Shown here: in pieces, positions 25,370 through 31,124 of the stretch
Layout of the letters: each line of letters begins with the position of its first letter
Numbering within the stretch: position 1 is the first letter of the stretch
DNA from: Candidatus Uhrbacteria bacterium GW2011_GWF2_39_13
GTDB lineage: Bacteria > Patescibacteriota > Patescibacteriia > UBA9934 > GWF2-40-263
Direction of reading: 5' to 3'
Length of the DNA stretch: 44,453 nt
NCBI GenBank assembly: GCA_000993535.1
Contig: LBWG01000009.1
Span: forward strand, 1 to 44,453
The notes under the pieces: model-generated
Databases searched by the model: none
Told to the model about the DNA's origin: nothing
Seen by the model: only the letters and a program-made list of their open reading frames with translations
Position numbers and translations under genes: made by a program

Positions 25370-25398
25370 TTGACTAAATTGTTATTTTTGGTTTAATA
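25370..25398 (+). promoter_or_regulatory. promoter of the receiver-domain gene
   Basis: TTGACT (25370-25375) with TTTAAT (spacer 16) or TTAATA (spacer 17). The leader carries AAGGAG at 25438-25443, a strong Shine-Dalgarno before ATG 25451. Confidence 0.6.
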
Positions 25399-25450
25399 GC
25401 AGGTCTTTTTGATCTAGTGGCTTCAAAGTTCATAAAGAAGGAGATCGAAA

Positions 25451-26374
25451 ATGTACAAAACGATCGTAGAAGAAAATCAGTCTGCGCTAGGATTTTGGTT
25501 CAAGACGGCTTTGGATGTGGCGGTTATCCTTGATCATCCTGTCACACAAATGAAGAGGAATGATCATGGATGGTCTGGACCTCTTGAGGAGAGAATTCGC
25601 GCGTTCAACCTTTTGTGTGCCATCTTTGTTAAGGTAAGTCTTGAACCATCTGTTATGGAGGAAGCACTCTGGCGTGCTTCGCTTCCACATGTATGGGATG
25701 CGAAGAAACATGAACAGGCGACGGAGAGGGTTAAGGGCGTGAGATCTGTTGTCCATAGACACCTCAAGGGAAATAAAAATGCAGCAGCTCTTCAGGCGCG
25801 TGCGCTTATGGAAACCCTAGTGCTTTTCCCAGAGTGTAGTGGATATAATGGTATTAACATGGCTAATATTATGGCTATGTTGAATCGCCTTGTAGTGGAT
25901 GAATTAGGGCTTGATCCGATCAGGCCAGATTACGCACAGATAGGTATTCCTCAGCCAATAAGCGAAGGACCCAAAACAGCGTCCTGTGTGCTCGTTGTTG
26001 ACGATAGAGTTCCAGAGCTCATTAAGTCAGCTCTCGCCCTTGTTGGGATTCCAAATCTTGAGGTGCAGTTTTTGCACTATGAGACGTATTCGTTCTCAAA
26101 ACTTCTTGGAAAGGCGCTTGATGACAAGCTTGAGGAGCTTGCAAACGCCGTTGGAAGCCTTAATCCGAATATCGTTCTTATGGATCAAGGGCTTGGGGAT
26201 ATTGAGGGGTCTCAGCTTGTCGCAAAGATAAAGGATTTAGGTGGTAAGCAGCCGATTTTTGTCGCCAACACTGGTGGCGATCAGGAAGCGCTCCGACGAG
26301 TTGGTTGTTACGAGAATTTTGAGAAAGGTATCAATCCGCGAGGATTGTTGATGGCTCTAAGAGGATTGGATTGA
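25451..26374 (+). CDS. protein with C-terminal response-regulator receiver domain
   Basis: 307 aa. Residues 1-170 are helical and of unknown type. Residues 178-305 form a CheY-like receiver with the acidic pair Asp184-Asp185 (VLVVDD), phosphoacceptor Asp245 (IVLMDQG), Thr274 (VANTGG) and Lys292 (FEKGINP). The segment between the first and third strands is longer than usual (a 60- instead of 44-residue gap). No DNA-binding or enzymatic output domain follows. No histidine kinase is encoded nearby. The gene has a strong Shine-Dalgarno and private terminator, making a single-gene cassette. Confidence 0.82.
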   Translation: MYKTIVEENQSALGFWFKTALDVAVILDHPVTQMKRNDHGWSGPLEERIRAFNLLCAIFVKVSLEPSVMEEALWRASLPHVWDAKKHEQATERVKGVRSVVHRHLKGNKNAAALQARALMETLVLFPECSGYNGINMANIMAMLNRLVVDELGLDPIRPDYAQIGIPQPISEGPKTASCVLVVDDRVPELIKSALALVGIPNLEVQFLHYETYSFSKLLGKALDDKLEELANAVGSLNPNIVLMDQGLGDIEGSQLVAKIKDLGGKQPIFVANTGGDQEALRRVGCYENFEKGINPRGLLMALRGLD

Positions 26375-26403
26375 TATCTGTGCAAAAGTTCAAGAACCTT
26401 CGT

Positions 26404-26432
26404 GCGATCAATCCTGATCGCTTTTTCTTTTT
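26404..26432 (+). terminator. terminator of the receiver-domain gene
   Basis: GCGATCA, loop ATCC, TGATCGC and a long T-rich run. The stem is perfect. Confidence 0.9.
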
Positions 26433-26482
26433 TCAAAGATTAGTTATGATGCGCTGCGTGAGGATCATTAGGTGTAGTGTAT

Positions 26483-26566
26483 GAGGTTGTTTCAAAATTT
26501 GATGAGATTGCCTTGAACGGGACGGGCGTCCGTGAAAGGCAAGATCGCGAATTTTGAAACAACCTC
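26483..26566 (-). repeat. palindromic element, copy 2 (short form)
   Basis: 84 bp. The outer arms GAGGTTGTTTCAAAATT and AATTTTGAAACAACCTC are perfect inverted repeats. Inside, GATGAGATTGCCTTGAACGG and CCGTGAAAGGCAAGATCGCG carry the two family-specific inner arms, with a shortened core. It ends 5 bp before tRNA-Arg(UCU). Confidence 0.85.
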
Positions 26567-26571
26567 CTTGT

Positions 26572-26646
26572 GTCCCTGTAGCTCAACGGATAGAGCAGGG
26601 CTCTTCTAAGGCCTTGATGCAGGTTCGATTCCTGCCGGGGACACCA
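26572..26646 (+). tRNA. tRNA-Arg (UCU)
   Basis: The acceptor GTCCCTG pairs with CGGGGAC. The D arm GCTC/GAGC, anticodon loop CTTCTAA (anticodon TCT) and T arm GCAGG-TTCGATT-CCTGC are complete, and the CCA is encoded. A repeat element lies on each side. Confidence 0.95.
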
Positions 26647-26776
26647 GAGACCTTTGCAAAACTCGCGACCTTTGCTTTCACGGGCGCCCGCTGACCCCAC
26701 TCTCCCTACGGTGAGTAGGGTTCTCGGGGCGAAGCCACCCGTTCAAGCAAATCTCATCGAGTTTTGCAAAGGTCTC
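26647..26776 (+). repeat. palindromic element, copy 3 (full form)
   Basis: 130 bp with perfect 19-bp inverted ends (GAGACCTTTGCAAAACTCG and its complement). The inner arms TTTGCTT/AAGCAAA and a core with CACGGGCGCCCG and CCCTACGG-TGAGTAGGG are present. CACCAGA occurs at both borders (26642-26648 and 26776-26782), which looks like a target-site duplication that includes the tRNA CCA end. Confidence 0.88.
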
Positions 26777-26788
26777 ACCAGAATAAAA

Positions 26789-26822
26789 ACAAAAAACACC
26801 AAAAATGGTGTTTTTTGTTTTT
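26789..26822 (+). terminator. terminator of tRNA-Arg(UCU)
   Basis: AAAAAACACC pairs with GGTGTTTTTT. It lies beyond element copy 3, which has been inserted between the tRNA and this terminator. Confidence 0.75.
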
Positions 26823-26872
26823 CAGATGTTTAAAGATTCCTTATTTATAAATTTGGGTTTTAGATCAATCTA

Positions 26873-26901
26873 TTGACGGAATGATTCATTTTCAGTATGT
26901 T
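26873..26901 (+). promoter_or_regulatory. promoter of the 158-aa gene
   Basis: TTGACG (26873-26878) is separated by 17 nt from TATGTT (26896-26901). AAAGGAG follows at about 26964-26970, before ATG 26979. Confidence 0.6.
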
Positions 26902-26978
26902 TTCACGTTGTTTACTAACAACAATCAAGTGTCTATTAGACAAAAATAGGTTTCTGGTAGCGCAAAGGAGACAATCAA

Positions 26979-27455
26979 ATGACCAATCCGTTCGAGATTT
27001 CCGTCGAGGAGTCGATTAAACGCTTGCGAACCGAGTTCGATCAGACCTTTTGCCCACGCGGTGCCAAGGAACCGAGCTTATCTGATCTTACACACCTTGA
27101 GCGTATGGCTCCCGATTGGCCCAAGGGCAATGACGCGTTTCGTGGCATTCGAGTGCGACCGAAGGGTTTTGGTAGTGAACGTTACGGCATGATCGCGACC
27201 TTCGAGGCACATTGTGCGGCTGTGAAGCGCGTTCATTCTAAGTTTTGGCGATGCGAAGAGCTTTTATCCGGAAAGCACCATTATCATGAAGCTGACGGTA
27301 AGATCGTGGATCGACTACGGCTTCTGGGTGGGAACGAGCGCCACAGGCCTGCTCTCAAGTGGTTTGTGACCGATCTATCATCCAAATGCAAACGCGAGCG
27401 AATCACGTTGAATACCCCTGGCCATTCGGTGCCTCTCCTCCTAAGGAAGAGGTAA
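26979..27455 (+). CDS. hypothetical cassette protein
   Basis: 158 aa, soluble, rich in Arg, His and Lys. Visible features are SDLTHLERMAPDWPKGNDAFRGIRV near the middle and SGKHHYHEADGKIVDRLRLLG towards the end. No known motif is recognised. The coding sequence is clearly GC-richer than flanking DNA. It has a private promoter (26873), a strong Shine-Dalgarno 8 nt before the ATG and a private terminator, like the other single-gene cassettes in the window. Confidence 0.7.
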   Translation: MTNPFEISVEESIKRLRTEFDQTFCPRGAKEPSLSDLTHLERMAPDWPKGNDAFRGIRVRPKGFGSERYGMIATFEAHCAAVKRVHSKFWRCEELLSGKHHYHEADGKIVDRLRLLGGNERHRPALKWFVTDLSSKCKRERITLNTPGHSVPLLLRKR

Positions 27456-27465
27456 GATTTTTCTA

Positions 27466-27502
27466 CCATTTTGTTTTAGACAAAATGGTTTTTCTTTTTT
27501 TT
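27466..27502 (+). terminator. terminator of the 158-aa gene
   Basis: CCATTTTGT pairs with ACAAAATGG and is followed by a long T-rich run. Confidence 0.88.
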
Positions 27503-27636
27503 GGATCCAAATGTCCACAGCACCATTTGCCAAAAGAACTCTTTTTGTTCTACCTTGTCATATAGATATGTGATCCACATTTGCAGGTAAGGGGGATTCC
27601 TCCTTACCATTCCCCGTTCGATTCCTGTTGATCAAC

Positions 27637-27668
27637 AAAAAAACCTCTCTATTCGAGAGATTTTTTTG
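27637..27668 (-). terminator. terminator of tRNA-His
   Basis: CTCTC-TATTC-GAGAG is flanked by A-run and T-run on both sides. It lies directly downstream of tRNA-His on the minus strand. Confidence 0.8.
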
Positions 27669-27744
27669 TGGGGCGGCCAACGGGAATCGAACCCGTAATA
27701 GAGGTACCACAAACCCCTGTGATAACCGTTTCACCATGGCCGCC
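27669..27744 (-). tRNA. tRNA-His (GUG)
   Basis: Encodes the extra G-1 paired with C73, the hallmark of tRNA-His. The acceptor GCGGCCA pairs with TGGCCGC. The anticodon loop is TTGTGGT (anticodon GTG), the T arm CGGG-TTCGATT-CCCG, and the CCA is encoded. Confidence 0.95.
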
Positions 27745-27749
27745 ATATT

Positions 27750-27904
27750 GAGACCTCTGCAAAACTCGCGATCTTTGCTTTCACGGGCGCCCGCTGACCC
27801 CGCTCTCCCTATGGTGAATAGGGTTTCGTGGGGCTCGACCCGCCCGAACGAACGTTCGACGGTCGGGCGGGCAGTCCGTTCACGCAAATCTCATCGAGTT
27901 TTGT
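27750..27904 (+). repeat. palindromic element, copy 4 (with an extra internal hairpin)
   Basis: The left end GAGACCTCTGCAAAACTCG and the core CACGGGCGCCCGCTGACCCC are intact. The inner right arm ATCTCATCGAGTTTTG is followed by TAACTC instead of the expected complement, so the right tip has decayed. Within the core an additional GC-rich hairpin (CCCGCCCGA/TCGGGCGGG, about 27839-27872) is absent from the other copies. It lies directly upstream of tRNA-His. Confidence 0.85.
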
Positions 27905-28058
27905 AACTCACAGCATAAGTAAACCATTTTCAAAAATTTGCACGATCTTTATCTAGTCAAATTTTGAGAACGGTTTCTCTTTATATTGAACGAGGCAAAC
28001 TGTAACGTATTTTCTTTTTTTGATCAAGATAGTTAGTGTGATAGATAGTTAGTGCAAA

Positions 28059-28085
28059 ATAAAAACCCGAACGTCTATCGGGTTT
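28059..28085 (-). terminator. terminator of the 422-aa gene
   Basis: AACCCGA pairs with TCGGGTT, and a T-run follows on the minus strand. The stop codon of the gene lies in the stem. Confidence 0.75.
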
Positions 28086-29352
28086 AAATGATCTGATTGA
28101 TGCGCCAATGAGTCAAGCGCTCTTGTGCTTGTTGTGAACCCCAGTCTACTCCGTAGTGAGGAGACCTGAAGTTTGAATGCTGTTGGTAACGTGTTCCACT
28201 ATGCGGAAACCAGAGTTCGCACAGATAGTTGTCAATCTGTTTTGCTCGATACAGCTCGTGATTCACACTTGACCTGGCATAGCTTGCATTCAAGTCATCT
28301 TGAACCGTTGTCACCAGCTGTTCAGCAGGACCTGCAATAATGCGTCCTTGATGTTGCTTGTGATACGTACCAATGACTTTACAATCCCAGTAGGTTATAT
28401 CCCTATGCGGGTTTGGAGTCGTTGAATTCTCTTGAGGGACAAGGGGGTATTTCCACAGGATGTTTTGTGTGTGAGAGAGGAATGTCTCTGCATCTTCCCG
28501 TGTGGCTACACGAAGCTTACCCCGTTGCTCAACCCCTACGACAACATATTTCCATCCACGTCGATCAGACAACGAACGTCCTCGTTCGAGTTTGAGAACG
28601 CTTGCAAACATGCGTTTGCGTCTGGGATCGGCGTACACGATATAGGTTGAATGTCCTACTTGAGCCACCCGGCACATGAAGGCTTCCCCATACGGGAGGA
28701 TGTGCTCAGGGACTGGTCCCATTTGTCGTCTCGCCGTTTCCTCATCATCGAAGAAAAGGACACAAACAATTTGATGTTCTTTATGGGTATCCTGCAACCC
28801 CACCACCCAAATGTCTCGCGAGACTCCGGAAAGAAAAAGTTTTTCGCGTGAAAGAGTATCAATTTGTGTCAGATCTTCCGCTACCCCCAGACTATTGTCT
28901 GCTTCTTCAATAGCAAACAGTTGCAAACCAATACCAAGTTGTCGACGAGATTCGAAATACAGTCGTTTTTGGAGGGAGGAAGCTTTAGGTCCAGGATCGC
29001 TCCCTGCCATGATTAGCATTTGAATAGGGTCAAGACAGTTCGCCACCATGTTGTGAGCAGCTAAACTTCTTTTAAATGGTTTCAGGTAATCTGAGATCAC
29101 GGATTCGACCATGTTCATCGCCATGCGTAGATACTCTGACATCCGTCGATGAAACTCGATATGTCCCACCGACGTGGCAATGCCGTACTCTGTTTGGTGT
29201 GTTCTGACATATGATTCATAGAATGCCTCTTCAGGAACAAATCCACGATCTATCTGTCGATGGTAAATACGGTACATCTCCTCCAGAACGATCATCTGCT
29301 CTGGAAGAGGTCGAAAAATCAAAAATTTTTCTGGGTGGAACAGTGGTAGCAC
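28084..29352 (-). CDS. 422-aa protein of unknown function
   Basis: I do not recognise this protein. It starts at GTG 29350-29352, with GGAG 5 nt upstream. It is soluble and lacks a signal peptide or membrane segment. The N-terminal 110 residues look helical. The middle part has alternating beta-like segments (DIWVVGLQDTHKEHQIVCVLFF, STYIVYADPRRKRMF, WKYVVVGVEQRG), compatible with a mixed alpha/beta fold. The C-terminus is rich in aromatic residues, His and Arg. Composition is richer in G and C than the HEAT-repeat neighbour. No operon partner is evident. Confidence 0.7.
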   Translation of the reverse strand: MLPLFHPEKFLIFRPLPEQMIVLEEMYRIYHRQIDRGFVPEEAFYESYVRTHQTEYGIATSVGHIEFHRRMSEYLRMAMNMVESVISDYLKPFKRSLAAHNMVANCLDPIQMLIMAGSDPGPKASSLQKRLYFESRRQLGIGLQLFAIEEADNSLGVAEDLTQIDTLSREKLFLSGVSRDIWVVGLQDTHKEHQIVCVLFFDDEETARRQMGPVPEHILPYGEAFMCRVAQVGHSTYIVYADPRRKRMFASVLKLERGRSLSDRRGWKYVVVGVEQRGKLRVATREDAETFLSHTQNILWKYPLVPQENSTTPNPHRDITYWDCKVIGTYHKQHQGRIIAGPAEQLVTTVQDDLNASYARSSVNHELYRAKQIDNYLCELWFPHSGTRYQQHSNFRSPHYGVDWGSQQAQERLTHWRINQII

Positions 29353-29451
29353 ACAAACTCCATTGAGTGGAAGGTTTTTCTAAGGGATTTTTCATAAACC
29401 CTAAAGATCTAAACAAAAAATACTCATTACGTCAATAAATGTGTTATTCAA

Positions 29452-29486
29452 AAATCACCTTTCGACAAGCTCAGGATGATTTTTGA
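29452..29486. repeat. small inverted repeat containing a REP-like motif
   Basis: AAAAATCA and TGATTTTT flank CCTTTCGACAAGCTCAGGA. The inner sequence resembles a short motif I have seen often in intergenic DNA of other bacteria. It sits just downstream of the HEAT-repeat gene and may act as its terminator. Confidence 0.5.
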
Positions 29487-29493
29487 GATTAAG

Positions 29494-31020
29494 CTATTTA
29501 CCCAATGATACAGCTTGATCAAAATCAATCACATATACTCTGGGTGGTTTATCGAGAATAGGTTCGCCTTGTTCATCACGGTCAAAATAGACGATGAAAT
29601 TATTATCATGAGTATGTCCATGAACGACCCCTAGGGATTCTAAAGCTTTTTTAATTTTTTCTCTTTGATCATAAATACATTGTGCATAAAGCCCAGATAG
29701 CATTTCCCATATTTCCGAAGGAGGACCTTGTAAAACACGAGTCGCCACATCAACTCGATATGTTTTTGGATTAAGACTAGCTTTCACAATTGGTTCAATT
29801 GGAACATACTCGAATCCTTGTTTTTTCCAAAATTCTACATCTTCATATACTCGTTTCCATTCTTGATACGGCCCCACATCAATATGACGAATAATAACTC
29901 TCTCTCGCAAAGATAATTCTGTTCCAGGAACTTTATCCAGAAGCGTGGTTCCTGAACCCGTTTTTGAAAATGCTTTATGAAAAAAGGGATGTTGAACATC
30001 TGTATAGAGTGGAATAAATTTGGCTAATGTTTTCCATCTTTGTTCTTGTTCAAATCTTATCTGAATGAGATGTTTCCGTTGTTGAGAATCTTGAATATAT
30101 TCAATTAAACCAATAATATTTTTTAATGAAAACCCTGTTATTTTTTTCCCTTTGAGAGCTTGTTCAATTAAAAGTATTCGTTCTTTCTCTGAAACAGAAT
30201 AGATGTATCTCGTTGCTAAAAGACGAATTTCTACCTCATCATCTTCAAGAGCTTGTTCAAGTAACTTAAATCGATATGATTTTGGAATCTTATCAATACA
30301 TTTTGCTGCAGCCAAACGAACATTCATATCACCATCTTTCAAGGCCTGTTCTATCAATCTTGGCTGATCTGATTTTGAAGCTTTCATTATTTGTTTATCA
30401 CCAATAAAAGAAATCTGATTTTTCCACTTTATACCCCCTTGGTTGTGTAACGGTCGATCAATTGATTCAGCAGCCAGACGAACTTCTCTATCTTTATCTT
30501 CAAATGCTTGATTAAGTATTTTGGCTCGATCTGGTTCTGAAATTTTATCAACATACTTTAAAACAGCTTTACGAGCTTCTGAACTTCCACTAATAAAAAC
30601 TTGGTTAATTAAAAATACGCGATCTTGTTCAGAAATTAACGGAAACAACTTTAAAGTTTTATGAAGTAAATGAAGAAATTCATTATCAAAACGTCTTAAA
30701 TCCAGAACCTCTTTTATCGTGGGAAGAATTTTCTTTCTTATTTCTTCTTGTTGATCTTCTGGAACTTGAGCTAAAACCTCAATCATTCCTAAACGTGCGG
30801 AGAGATCTCCGTGTTTTAAACCCTGAATAATAAAAGCTGGAATCTCCTTTTGAATTCGCTCTTGGCTTTTTTGGTAACGCTCAAAATCTCTTGGGGTGAG
30901 TTCTGGATCACCAGAGAGGTGATAAAAAGAAGCGTTTTCTTGAAAACGTTTATAGTGTTCAGAGACCGTTTTTGAGTTTTCCTCTAAACCTTCATGTCTT
31001 ACGAAACCTTCACCAATCAT
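29494..31020 (-). CDS. HEAT-repeat protein with a degenerate kinase-like C-terminus
   Basis: 508 aa, soluble. Residues about 60-320 contain repeated helical pairs of the HEAT/PBS-lyase type, seen in LIEQALKDGDMNVRLAAAKCIDKI and LLEQALEDDEVEIRLLATRYI. The C-terminal part resembles an aminoglycoside-phosphotransferase-like lobe. VVHGHTHDNNFIVYF (about 467-481) matches the catalytic loop HGDxxxxN with Asp replaced by His, and VYVIDFDQAVS (about 494-504) matches the DFG-like metal motif. Loss of the catalytic Asp suggests a pseudokinase or a different chemistry. The gene is divergent from polA. Confidence 0.75.
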   Translation of the reverse strand: MIGEGFVRHEGLEENSKTVSEHYKRFQENASFYHLSGDPELTPRDFERYQKSQERIQKEIPAFIIQGLKHGDLSARLGMIEVLAQVPEDQQEEIRKKILPTIKEVLDLRRFDNEFLHLLHKTLKLFPLISEQDRVFLINQVFISGSSEARKAVLKYVDKISEPDRAKILNQAFEDKDREVRLAAESIDRPLHNQGGIKWKNQISFIGDKQIMKASKSDQPRLIEQALKDGDMNVRLAAAKCIDKIPKSYRFKLLEQALEDDEVEIRLLATRYIYSVSEKERILLIEQALKGKKITGFSLKNIIGLIEYIQDSQQRKHLIQIRFEQEQRWKTLAKFIPLYTDVQHPFFHKAFSKTGSGTTLLDKVPGTELSLRERVIIRHIDVGPYQEWKRVYEDVEFWKKQGFEYVPIEPIVKASLNPKTYRVDVATRVLQGPPSEIWEMLSGLYAQCIYDQREKIKKALESLGVVHGHTHDNNFIVYFDRDEQGEPILDKPPRVYVIDFDQAVSLGK

Positions 31021-31107
31021 ATCGTCAAAAGATTATTTTTGTTTTACTCGTTCTTCATTTTATAGGAAAAGACCGTATTTGATTAGCTAGCTTTTGTAGA
31101 GGCTGAT

Positions 31108-31116
31108 TGATACACT
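31108..31116 (+). promoter_or_regulatory. extended -10 promoter of polA
   Basis: TGA-TACACT (31108-31116) lies 8 nt before the ATG at 31125, again implying a leaderless mRNA. TTTGTA about 17 nt upstream is a weak -35 candidate. Confidence 0.55.
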
Positions 31117-31124
31117 TTCCTTAC

